Positions 47,524-58,400 of a stretch of 64,000 nt of DNA are shown in pieces (position 1 is the stretch's first letter; each line of letters starts with the position of its first letter). Location: contig OZ287717.1 of NCBI GenBank assembly GCA_965649825.1, forward strand, positions 62,001 to 126,000. The letters are read 5' to 3'. A program made the position numbers and the translations under genes. The notes under the pieces were generated by a model. The model was not told where the DNA came from and made no database searches. It saw only the letters and a program-made list of their open reading frames with translations. This stretch comes from Penicillus capitatus. Its lineage: Eukaryota > Chlorophyta.

Positions 47524-48969
47524 CTAAGGGGGCGGCAGACTGATCGGAATCTGTCGTGTTGAGCGCCGCTTCCCTCGATCTAACAGGAATAGCCGAATGC
47601 GGTCTCTGCCAGAAACACACGCATTGAGATCCCAGAGCGCTAAGTGTGGCAGGGCAGTCATGACGCACGGGTCGGAGTTTACGTCGGCCTCCTGTAATAA
47701 TCTCATGCTGTCTCCCCACACTCGTCCTCCGCCTCTCACTCTGAAGCTCTCTATTCACAATCTCGACTCTCTCTTTCAGGTGCGATGTCTCTCTGGCGTC
47801 AGCGTTTGTCTGTCCGTGCAGGAAGGGTCCCACATTCAGCCAGCCATCATCGAGTGAACATCTATCGCACTTTAAAAGACGGAACACGTTTGCCGAGTTT
47901 TCGATTCTCCTCCTTCAATGCAGTGTTCTCTCGTCTCAGTTCGATGCATCGCATGTCACTCTTTTTCAACTGAGTCAGTCACACATGTGTACATAACGCC
48001 AAGATGCGCCGAATCTGGGCCCACTTTAGCAATGTCTTTGGCGTGCAGGAGCTTCATCTGCTGCATCTCTTTCTCAAGCATCCCTCTTCTCTCCTCTTCC
48101 CCTTTGCACTGCTCTAAGCTCTCTTCCAGTCGAAGTCGCTTCTCTTCTGAACGCTGCAAAGACGTAACAGTCCCATCGCCGTCGGAGATCGATCTATACC
48201 TGCAGTTCTGCCAGCAGTGTCCGGTACTTCTCTTCCATCTCTTTTGCCAGCTGCATGCTCATGCCTTTCAACACATCCCGTCCACGTTTCGTTTCACTCA
48301 GCCTGACCACAAACGCATCCCCCTTTGTCAAATCCCTTCCCCTTTCTGAGATACTGTTGCTTGGTTGTCACGTGGTACTGCCTCTCAGATTCCAGCGTCT
48401 GAGCCAGACAGGCGGCATGCTCTTTCAATGCCTCAATCTTGGACACGTACGCTCTTTCTCTCTGTGATCGAACATTGCTAGAATCCTGCTCTGCTTCGAT
48501 CTTGAGACATCCTACGGACCATTCTGGCTCATCCGATCCACGACACGCATCTCCCATCAGACCTTGGACTGCCAAAGCTGTTCCAGATGTGCATGGAGTG
48601 CACCCACGACCACCAGAATGCTCTCTTCTCTCAACGCACTCTTCTCCAACGCGATCTGATCCGCCGCGAGATGCTCCCGCTGCACGTGACACTGAAAAAC
48701 AGCCACTCTTGTGAGATCCGCAGATATCTGCTGGTCGCGACCCTCATCTTCACAAACAGCTCTCGAACGGCATCCTCGACGGCGTCGTTCGTCTGGAGTC
48801 GATGTAGCAATGCCTTTTGATCCTTGCAGTACTTTGCCATCTGCAGCTCCAGCCATTCAATCTCTCTCGCATGCGTCTCTTCTGATTGTTGGCCAACAGC
48901 CATACATAAACTCAGTTCATGCTCCAGGAGCTTCGATCTATCGCAATGCCAACGATTATGACGCCGCAT
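47524..48969 (-). CDS. Hypothetical long coiled-coil protein
   Basis: The minus-strand start is taken at MRRHNRWHCDRSKLLEHEL (48969). Good phase-0 joins link ...VEDAVRELF to CHVQREHLAADQIALEK and then to IEAEQDSSNVRSQRER. Further downstream, ...RTLLAELQ joins RSEEKRLRLEESLEQCKGEEERR, then LKKSDMRCIELRRENTALKEEN. Nearly every exon is a Glu/Lys/Leu heptad-type helix, so the product is a rod-like coiled coil. The joins near 48290-48240 and 47880-47760 are unresolved, and the C-terminal frame (stop near 47524) is a guess. No family recognised; it may share a promoter region with the divergent Dicer gene. Confidence 0.6.
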
Positions 48970-49098
48970 GATCGCATGGGATCGACCAGATTCCACCTTT
49001 GCCTCTCCTCGTGCAACAGAGCTGTCACATCGTCATCATCCTCCCTCCTCTTCTCCCTTTCTACGCAGCATCATGCATCGCGCCATTCCCTTATCCCA

Positions 49099-52000
49099 AT
49101 GATCCCCGAAGCACGTCGCCGTGTTGGAGACGGGGGACGGCACGCGGATGTTCTGTTGGGAAGGATCGATGGCCGCCTCGCCGACCACGTCATGTCGCGC
49201 CGTCCGCGTGAGCGATCCTGCTCGATCTTCGATTTGACACCGGACGTCATTGTCGTTACTTTGATGGGACGATTCTGGAATACGACACGACAGCCACCTT
49301 CCCATTGCTGCTCGCCATGCGAAACTCTGTCAAAATAGATCACGTCGAGAAGAGGTGCCGCAACTCTCGGCCGACAACAGATCTCGACGCGACGCCTGGT
49401 CGACAGGGAGCTGACGATGGCACTGGATGAAAGTGTCCCTCTCTCATCCTCATATCTCCAAGCATCGACGATGCCTCCGTTCAAAGAGAAGGACAAAGAG
49501 ACATTCTATCTGACTGTCGTCTCTTTTGACGCCGTCTCTGCCGAGGGCGCGTCACGAATGGTATCGAGGGACGATGGCATCGAGAAATGGAGTGCTCATA
49601 TGGTGTGATGGTCGGCAGAGTGGAGATGTGCTCGATCTCCCCGAAGACTGTCCTTCGTGTTTCGGAATGCTGACGCTGCGCGAGATCCCTGAGGATGCCT
49701 TGGCGTCTTTTGACATGAAACTGAATCGGCAGGACATTCGTGTATCGTTCAGGTGCAAGCGAGCCCACAACCAATGTCGCCTCGCGTGACTACCGATGGC
49801 TTTGTGTTAGAAACTACGGCGCGGCGTTACTGAATCGCACGGAGTACAGGAATCTGAGATGGTTTCATTTTGCTGCGACGGAGAACGTGATGCTGAAAGG
49901 ATGTCTTCTGAACACCGTCTCCTCATCCGAGAACAGACACCTGTTCAAATCGCTGATGGATGATCTCACTGTGTTTATGCAACCAAGTGCGCCGCCATCT
50001 GCATCGCTCGACACACAGGCTTCCTGCACACGCGTGTCTGTCTTCAGGCGAGAAGGAATCGTGGTATCTCATTGTTCCCTTGACAGAAACTGCCGCCGCT
50101 TGCTTTGTCCGACAAGGGAAGCGTCTCCTTGGCAGTAATCCGACGCCGACGTCACATCATGCATGGATGCATGCTTCTGTCTGCAGTGATCTGCCAGGAA
50201 AGGGCGTTGCAAGCAGTGGCTGCGCTTCGCAACTTCGCCAGACCTGGTGTGACACAAGCCTCCCTGGATGATCCGTCCTCCGTCTTCTTATCGTCCTACA
50301 ACGATGCGGACTATGTGATCCACTCTCCGCAGCGACGTGCAAGGTATGGCCTCCTCCACAGATGCATCCAGGATGCCTCTCTCGTGTTCCCTCAGATTTT
50401 CGGATTCTTTTCCGAAGAGAAGAAGCAGAAAAGCGGATCGACAGTTCTCCACCTATGCCGAGTACTTTACGACCAAGCTGGGCTTACCTGATCTCGATCT
50501 CGATCAACAGCTCATCGGCGCACAGAGACCTGCAAAGGTGCTTCCTTAAGCGATCCTTCCCGCAGCCTCAACCGTACTCTGTGCTTTCGCACAACAGCTT
50601 CCGGTTCTCAGAAGCGCCCGTGCACTTCTCGATCCACAAGCCCTGGAGTTGCGCCATCCGGCACACACGGTAACACCCTCTGCATGATTTCTGCGTGGTT
50701 GCCACGTGTCTGTGTCGACAGAACGGGGATCACTGTGCCTTCGTTGTTCCATCTTTGCTTCTTCTGCATCCATTAACTGCCAAGACGATTCGGGCTGCTC
50801 CTGTGTACTATGCCACCTGCTGGATGTTCGAATCTCAGCTGCGAGTGGCCGAATTGCGTGACACCTTGACAACAACACCCAAGCAAGCAACGGAACACCC
50901 GACAGAGGACCCAACGTCAGCAGATATCCACCACGCATAGACACCATCACTGTTCGTGGACTTTGGCAGTGCGTCCTGTCCTCAAGTGGATATGGCCCTT
51001 CTCTTTGAAGCGGTGACATTCAAAGGCCTCGTGGAAAGAAGACACTGCGAGAAACTCGAATTCATGGGTCGAGTGCAATACCCGTTCTCTATCGATCGAT
51101 CTCTTTGGTTCTGTGCCGTAGGTGATATGATTCTGAAAGTCATTGCAACGTTGTACACCTGCCTGACATCTCCGGAGAATTCCGATACGCTCATCGAAAC
51201 CCGATACAGTTTCCTCTCCAATGCTGCCCTGGCCAGACGATGTGTATCGACCCATCTTCACAAGTACTGGCCTTAGATTCGTGGCACGCCAGAAATGCAT
51301 TGGCGTTGCAGATATATCCGACACGTGCGACTTGGAAACGATGCCTGGTGCCCTCCAGGGACATCTGCCATCAAGGACTTCTGCAGCAGGTATGAGATTC
51401 TGTGGCATGAGGAAGAGTGGAAGCCCGAGAAAGTCGAGACCCACAGTACCCTGGGCGCCCTTGATCCTAATGATCTCACACAGCTGTTGCAGATTTCAAG
51501 CTGCTGGCAGACGTTATCGAGGCCATTATCGGCGCCTTCTACATGAGTAGTGGCCTCGAGGGGGCTGTCTACAGCATCCACCGTCTGGGCGTTGCTCCTG
51601 TGCATAACCTATACCGAGCCATTCGTACGCACGACCCCTCTGCTGGTCCACAGCATCCAACGCGGTCTGTGTTAGAACGTCATGGAGAAGATGCTTGGCT
51701 AACGAGGGCATTGATGGACGCATGCTCTTCTGCTGACAAAGCAACGAGCCTATCCACCAACACCACACCCCATCTCCCCATCGATGCGTCCCTTGAAGAT
51801 GACATCGCCGGTGCATGAGACATGGTCCTCCTAGGCAGCCGCCCTCATAGATCCCTCGTGTCTGTAGCCATTGAAAGAGTGATAGGTTACACATTTAAAG
51901 ACAAGTCGCTGGTGGCCATGAGCATGAAGAGAAAACAGGAGGCCATCAACGGCAGTCTCTTCAATTGGGAACGTATGGCGTTCCTTGGCGATGCGCTCAT

Positions 52001-53069
52001 CGATTTCCTGATCACGTGGCAGCTCCACGAGAGGAAAGCCACAGAAAGCGTTGGTGCGTTCTCTTCCACGGCATTCCTTTTCCCTCGGTCCTCTCCTCAG
52101 GCGAATGGACCAGTTGGAAGCAGAAACGGTACAATCAGGAACGCATCTGCCAGCTCTGTATCTCCCTCGGTCTCCATCGACACCTGCGTTATCCCAACAA
52201 GACCATCCATGAACAGATTCAAGAGTACATTGGACAGGTGTGAGATGTCACTCTTTTCTGCTGTCTAAGGTGTGCTTCTGGCAGCTGAGTCTCTCTTCCG
52301 ATGCGTCGATTTATGGAGAGGGAATGGAGGGGACACCCGTTTTACTGCATTTTTCATTTCAGTGTCTCGTCACATCGACTTTTCTAGACAACGGTGGCAG
52401 TCTGGCACAACTCCGGAAGATCTGGGACCCGTTGATGGAACCTCTGTACACTACGGAAGGCGATCAGCCGATAAATCCCGTTCACCTCCTCATCGACCAC
52501 TGCCAGGTCCTGTTCATCATCGCCTCGAATACCACGCCACTCCTTTTCTCTTTCCACGGATACAGAAACAGAAAAGGACGCTGCAGTTTAAGTACAGAGA
52601 GGACAGTGAAGAGGTCGATGCGGATAAGAGCCCTACAGAGAGGGAAGATGTGACAGAAAAGGATGTAGAGGCGTCATCCCCGTTGCCGTTCTGGAACGTC
52701 GCTGAAGACAAGATTCCGTATGACGATGACATCTGCCAGGGGCGTCGACTGAAAGAACTGTCCATCTGTGAGCATCCTTGTCGCCTTTTTACAGCGATCT
52801 CCATTTCGGCTGCTGTAGATCGTCATTGCGCCGCCTTCAGTTGCACAGACGACAGCGCAGATGAGAAGGGAGATGGCGACACGATGTGCCTCCCGATCAA
52901 CGACGCGCATGTCTATGTCAATGCGATCATCGATGGAAACTGCGTTGCAACAGGGATGGCCAGATCCGAGAGATTGGCCAGAAGAAGAGCCGCCAGTCTT
53001 GCATTGAGAGTACTGGGTGTCGCCGCTGAGGATATCCACACAGACTCGGTCGATCCACACAGCACTTGA
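49099..53069 (+). CDS. Dicer-like RNase III, helicase-less
   Basis: A frame-consistent exon chain runs from about 49381 to the stop at 53069. Introns include 49561-49618, 49753-49810, 50135-50186, 51068-51121, 51446-51492, 52054-52100 and 52768-52818. Domain order is platform (FYLTVVSFDA, 49460-49750), PAZ (about 50190-50640), connector (HPLTAKTIRAAPVYY), RNase IIIa, RNase IIIb and a C-terminal dsRNA-binding-like segment (52890-53020). RNase IIIa keeps CEKLEFMGDMILK (to 51140) and ADVIEAIIGAFY (51507-51530). RNase IIIb reads WERMAFLGDALID, with Ala where catalytic Glu is expected. Joined across a 125-bp intron (52238-52362), its second acidic pair is also missing. The neighbour on the left starts at 48969, leaving no room for a helicase. 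The first exon(s), 49099-49328, are uncertain. Dicers cut double-stranded RNA into small RNAs. Confidence 0.88.
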
Positions 53070-53625
53070 GGGATCGCCACCCACATGTATCACGCACATA
53101 GATTCGTGGCTCGATCGAAACGAGCATACGGCATTCCTTGCGATTCCAACGATGCAGGAAAGCCTTCGAACGTATCCTTGATATTTGATCCCATGTATGC
53201 TAGCATCGTGACGACATTTTAGAAGGAACCAACCAACCTCGCATTTCATACGAACAACGGCTGTCACATCACCGCAAGCGACGCGTGGGTCCGTGTTGGG
53301 GGACCACCATGGCACTGATGCAAGAGGCTCAGATGCGCCTTTCAGGTATCAACAGAGAATGTGCTTGAATCGCTCAAATCACACACGGTCTTCCAAGTAC
53401 GCTTGCTCCAAGTCTATCGCCCCGCAGCACAGCACCATGCACGGAATGCGTGTGCTCTTCTGTGATTTGAGTACGAAAACAGAAACAGACCCATATGTAA
53501 CTTGTCCCCCTCCTCTGTTCACACGTTATCCAGCCGCGCTGTGTATAAGCGATGATGTTGTGTTAAGTTAACTGGAAAACGAGATGAAATCGGTCAAAGC
53601 AATGCCAGGCAATGTCCAACTGTGA
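53070..53625. other. Convergent intergenic region
   Basis: About 550 bp between the stops of Dicer and the SH3BGRL-like gene. A 33-codon, two-exon frame starting at 53310 has a typical 52-bp intron but no recognisable product. I leave it unannotated. Confidence 0.4.
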
Positions 53626-53979
53626 TTAAACGGCTTCACCGTTCAATACACTGTCCAGTTCACCCATCTCCTCCAATTCCAACAACTCCTCCGCGTCTCC
53701 CACAAACTAAAGCGCGAAACGGGTGTCAATGGGTGTCTGTCTGGGTCAGGGGATAGGGTGGGATGACCCACGCACCTTGCCGTCTATGAAAAGCTGCGGC
53801 AGTTTCTTGGCGCCCGTCTCGTCAGGTTCCAGTTCATTCCGTCGCTCCGAGTCCATCGCAACGTCCACTTCTTCGTAGACCATCTTCCGACTCTCCAACA
53901 GCCTCTTAACGCGAAGGATTTCGTGCTTGAGTTTGATGGTCACGGGAACCGACGTCGAGTACAGAGTGACTTGTGGCAT
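53626..53979 (-). CDS. SH3BGRL-like glutaredoxin-fold protein
   Basis: Two exons, 53979-53776 and 53706-53626, with a GT-AG intron of 69 bp, give 94 residues. The sequence MPQVTLYSTSVPVTIKLKHE...LESRKMVYEEVDVAMDSERR...KLPQLFIDGKFVGDAEELLELEE follows the thioredoxin fold of the SH3BGR/SH3BGRL family, including the LPQ-F-DG-VGD block. The redox CxxC of true glutaredoxins is absent; the position holds STSVPV. Members are small cytosolic proteins, probably adaptors rather than oxidoreductases. The start is 64 bp from the stop of the next minus-strand gene. Confidence 0.85.
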
Positions 53980-54043
53980 TTCCAACGAATGAGCGAACCG
54001 AACGCACACACACGCACGAACGCACAAATGATGATGACATAGA

Positions 54044-56305
54044 CTAAGCAACCAATGTCATTTTTCCTTTCTCATTGTTTTCCTTCTCCAGTTGCAACAC
54101 AGCCGCCGCTCCTTCAAAATCGCCATTCCTCTCCAGCGCCCTGGACAGGATCATATAGGCTGCATGATTCATCTGCTGACTGCTGCTGCTGAACTCGTCA
54201 AAGAACTGATAGATCAGATCAATGCGTTTGCACTCCCCTGCTGCCTGGATGAGATTACAGAAGACAGGCAGATCTATCTGGATTTGTTTCTCCTTCAATT
54301 CATTGTAGATCTGCAGCACCTTATCGATGTCGCGGTTCACACCATAGCCATGGATCAGGGCAGCATATGATCTGGTGTTCACCACCACATCGCTTTTCTT
54401 GTACTCTTCAAACAGCTCCTCCATCTTCTCCACCTGCCCCACTGTCCCTGCCAGATGCATCAAGGACGTGTAGGTGTGTTTGTTTGGATAAATGCCGACT
54501 CCCTTCATCTCTTCCAACAGCTTCATTCCGTCTTCCAAGTCGCCCAAGAGGTCGCATATGTGGATCATGGTCGTGTAGATAACGACGTTCAGATGCATAC
54601 CCCGTCGTTTCATCTCGTTAAAATATGTCCAAGCGCTCCGCACCCTTTCTCGGTCCTCTGATCTCGCACACATGTGTAGGATTAAGCTGTAACTCCGAAT
54701 GGGAGGAAACTTATCGTCCTGTCGCATCGCTGCTAACACTCCATCCATCGCTTCCCAGTTATCGCTATTGGCACAGGCTCGAATCATGGCAATGTAGCTG
54801 CCCAATGTGACCGGAAACGATAACTTTTGCATTTCGCTCACCAGATCAAGAATGCTTTGCAGTGCAACCTTCCAGTCTTTGATATAACGTACATCCGAGT
54901 GGTAGTCCAGAAAATACTTGTACACCGATGCCTGCATATGCGATCGGTTCTCTTTGAGCTGACCAAAGAAGAAATTGGCACGATCGAGTTGCCTGGCATT
55001 CAGGAAGATCTGAATGAGATACGAGAGCATCTCCCCCGTCACATAGATCCTGGCCGTCTGCATTTCTTCGATGAAGATTTCGGCGATGATAGCTGCCTCG
55101 TGCTCCAATGTCTTCGCACCCACCAATCCCCTCAGCAGAGCGATATAGATATCCCGCGACACAGCGGTCTCTCTTTCTCTCATAATACACAGCAAGCCAA
55201 AAACGCTTTTCCAGTCATCTTTTGAGAGAAAGAACGCCATTAACGCATCGTATGTTTCCACCGGCACCACGGGATTATTCTTCTCGATCTCATGATAGAT
55301 CCTCCAGCACATTTTCGCGATCTCGTTCGATTCTCTGACAGTCCGAGGCTTCGAAGACTCTCGAATGATGGACAGATAAAGGGCCGTCTTGACAGGCATC
55401 TTTTTTTCCACCATCTCATTGATATATTGTATGGAGAGATCCACATCTCCTCGTCTCAGAGCGATGCGTATCAAGGCACGGTAGGTATAGGCATCGGGCT
55501 CCAGTCCTTCATCCTCCATCTGTTTCATCAACATCTGCACCTGCACCAGGCCCTCCGTGGTATTCCGTTGCGGACGCGAAAATCCACTGATGAGCGTATT
55601 GTATGTCACGCAATCGGCTTTGATGCCTCTGGACTTCATCTCATTCAGCGTCTCGACGGCTCTGTCCAGTCCAGTATCCGCGGCAATGAATACCTGGATC
55701 AGTGAGTTGTAGAGGATGCGGTCGATGGTACACGTCTCGCTCTTTTCTGCTTCCTCCCATAGCTGCAAGGCCCTGTCAACGTCCTTCCGTTTCGAACAGA
55801 CATTCAGCATGATGGAGAACGTGAAGGCGTCTGGACTCAATCCTTCTTCCTTCAGCTGTTTGTAATAGTCCCAGCACTGTATAAACTGTCCCTTCACTTG
55901 AAACCCTTTGATCATACTGTTATACAGTGCCAGCGGTCTGTCTCTGAGCGTTATGAAGATTCTCTCCGCTTTCCACGTCTCGTTTTCGTTGACGAGCTTC
56001 ATCACTCTTTTCTCAATCTCACTCAATGGCCTTTCCGGTGAATGAGACGCGGGAACGTCAAGGACCTACACATATATCTTCCCCCCTCTGTCCGAGACCG
56101 AACGACGAGCGTTTACAGGAGATGGTGCAAGATCGTCTCCCTCGCCTGCCACGGAACGAACGACAATGCTGAGGTAAGGCGCTGCCCTGTTCAGAGGGGC
56201 ACGCTGAGAGATGTGGGAGATGCGCCGATTTCGGCCATCGCGTCGTGATCGGCCAGTCAGAACGGGAAGGCGCCTGACAGACGCTGTGGGCAGACGAGGC
56301 TGCAT
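54044..56305 (-). CDS. Pentatricopeptide repeat (PPR) protein 1
   Basis: Two exons, 56305-56117 and 56065-54044, separated by a 51-bp GT-AG intron, give 736 residues. The first 63 residues (MQPRLPTASVRRLPVLTG...) are Arg/Ser-rich with almost no acidic residues until the end, like a mitochondrial or plastid transit peptide. The remainder is a tandem of P-class PPR motifs, e.g. LYNSMIKGFQVKGQF, DCVTYNTLISGF, DAYTYRALIRIALRRGD, NVVIYTTMIHICDLLGD and NKHTYTSLMHLAGTVGQ. There is no DYW or SMR extension. PPR proteins bind organelle transcripts base-specifically and control their stability, processing or translation. The target RNA is unknown. Confidence 0.93.
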
Positions 56306-56448
56306 CCGATGGAAGAACAAAGCGTGGCCGAACGCGAGCTAACCCTAAGATGTGTCGGCGAGTCGATAAGGGTGAAATGACACGTCGACTCGAACGCACA
56401 CACGCACGCTCAGAGGTCAATTCGAAGGCAGAGCAGACGGATCGTCTC
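56306..56448. promoter_or_regulatory. Probable shared promoter, PPR1 / RsgA
   Basis: Only 143 bp separate the divergent start codons of two genes that both act in organelle gene expression, so a bidirectional promoter is likely. I see no defined element. If RsgA instead starts at an in-frame ATG near 56350, the spacer is even shorter. Confidence 0.45.
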
Positions 56449-58372
56449 ATGTCGATGATTGCGCACCTACTGCACCATCCTTCTCTTCTGGCACACAGCT
56501 TTCACATTCGGCATGATCTCACACGGCTGGGTTGTCGTTGGAGAGGAACGACGCAGAGAGGGCGGATTCCTGTGTCTCTCCCCAAAGCCGTCGACGACCT
56601 TCGTGAACACCATGCTGTCACATCAGCTCCACCTGCCTCAACCGATGTCATTGGACAGGTCTTGCATGCGTTTGCAGGAGATGCGTAGAGGGATCCGATG
56701 ATATCCAACAGGTGATGAGTGCCGAGGCGAATTTCGTCCGAGTCCGTGTGCTGACACCGGATCTGCTTGGGGAATGGGAACAACCGTCAGTTTCACCATG
56801 GACAGATACAGGCACGCATCACACATCGCTACTGAAAACGGCGCAGCCCTTTACCTCATGGCAGGCCTCGACATGCAGACGGGTCAACTGCTCTGCGTCG
56901 TGCGATCGGTGCTCAAGAAGATCAAGAGCCGTGTGTTGGTCGGAGACTTCGTCCGCGTTCAGTCCGTCGACTGGACAGACGAGAGAGGTTCGGTGCAAGC
57001 AGAGCAAGGATGACTGTGGGTTGGTGGTGTCGTCAGGTGTTGTCTCTGAAGTGCTGACACGGCGAACAGAGTTGGTCGATCCGCCAGTGGCCAACATTAA
57101 CCACATCCTCGTGCTCATGTCCATGACCGATCCGCCCGTAGACTCGCACTCTTTTCACAATGCTGTCCAATTGACGACCGCTGTGTCAGTTTGACTCCCT
57201 GCAGGCGACGCGGTTCTTAGTCGAGGCGCAGTCGACAGGGGTGCCAGTCACGCTGGCCGTTAACAAGGCCGATCTGGAATCGCCTCTCCATGTAAAGCAG
57301 CTGATGGAGCGCGTGGTCAGTTGGGGATACGAGGCGGTCATGTTGAGCTGCTGTTCGGGATATGGCATTCCCCGTTGCGCCGATATCTTGAAACACAAGA
57401 TCTCCGCCGTCATCGGACCATCCGGTACCTTCTAAACCCCCTTCGCACCGACATCCACGCACAAAATGGACACAGGTGTTGGAAAGTCCTCTCTCATCAA
57501 CGCACTGAGAACAGATGCACATGTAAGTGAATACGTGCGTGCGTGTGCGAGTGGATGGGCGGGTAGTGTGAGTCCTATGGGGGTCGTACGCACGCAGTTG
57601 GCTTACCTTGGATGAAAATCCATGCCGTGTCTTTCGCCTACCGTGTGATGTTGTGTGCTGGAGGTGCCGTATAGATGACGGCTCAGTCTGTGGGTAACAT
57701 CTCAGCCATCGGCCGGGGCAAGCACACAACGCGTGCCGTTTCGTTTCTGGAGCTTTCAGGCGGTGGTCTGTTGGCGGACACACCGGGTGCGGGTTGAGAT
57801 GTGCTCAAGAGGTGGGTGACATTGTTGCAGGGTTCAATGTACCGGACCTCTCTGGTATTTCGAGTGATGCTCTTCAAGACCTCTTCCCAGAGATCCAGAA
57901 ACGACGCGAGGCTGGGGCTGATGCCGCCAAATGTCGCTTTGCCAATTGCCAACACATCCTCGAACCGGACTGTCCCATCCGTGCCGAACCATGGGAGCGC
58001 TATCCACTCTACACCCGACTCCATCGAGAAATCCAGGCAAGCATCCGTCTCTCCAACACCCCAATGAACTACAGTCTGTTGGGAATGGACAGGAAAGGGA
58101 ACGATATGAGAGACAGGTGCTGCAGTTGACAAAGAAGAGACGTGAAGGACAGATCAAGAGAAAGAAAGCCAAAGGGGGTCAGTGGAAAGAAGAGGCCCTG
58201 CTCGAGACAAAGAGACATCGTCGCATCTCTAGACGAACCGTAAGTACTAGACAAACATTATCCAGACCTACCGTAACCATCCTTTCCCCAGAAAACCCAA
58301 ACACTCCGCGAACAAGTGGCAGACGAAGATGTCTCCCAGAACAACGAAGACGACGACGATCTGCTCCTTTAG
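56449..58372 (+). CDS. RsgA/YjeQ-type circularly permuted GTPase
   Basis: Secure exons: 56449-56658, 56712 onward, up to 56987, 57052-57164, 57205-57424, 57476-57522, 57675-57786, 57831-58036, 58093-58239 and 58292-58372. The stretch 56750-56880 is unresolved. G motifs come in the permuted RsgA order: NKAD (G4), then GPSGVGKSSL (G1), then DTPGF (G3). A C-terminal zinc-binding pattern CRFANCQHILEPDC follows. An OB-like start (VMSAEANFVRVRV...SRVLVGDFVRVQSVDW) precedes the GTPase. Bacterial RsgA matures the small ribosomal subunit. The basic N-terminal extension (MSMIAHLLHHPSLLAHSFHIRHD) suggests import into an organelle. The intron at 58037-58092 starts with GC. Confidence 0.9.
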
Positions 58373-58400
58373 AGGCGAAGGGGAGCGTCGAGTGCGGGCG

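Noticed and set aside
47956-48996. + strand frames between 47.6 and 49.0 kb
   Set aside because: They are complements of the minus-strand coiled-coil exons.
53310-53463. Possible two-exon mini-gene (52-bp intron) starting MALMQEAQMRLS
   Set aside because: Product of about 33 residues with no recognisable similarity; the resemblance of MALMQEA to histone H3 does not extend.
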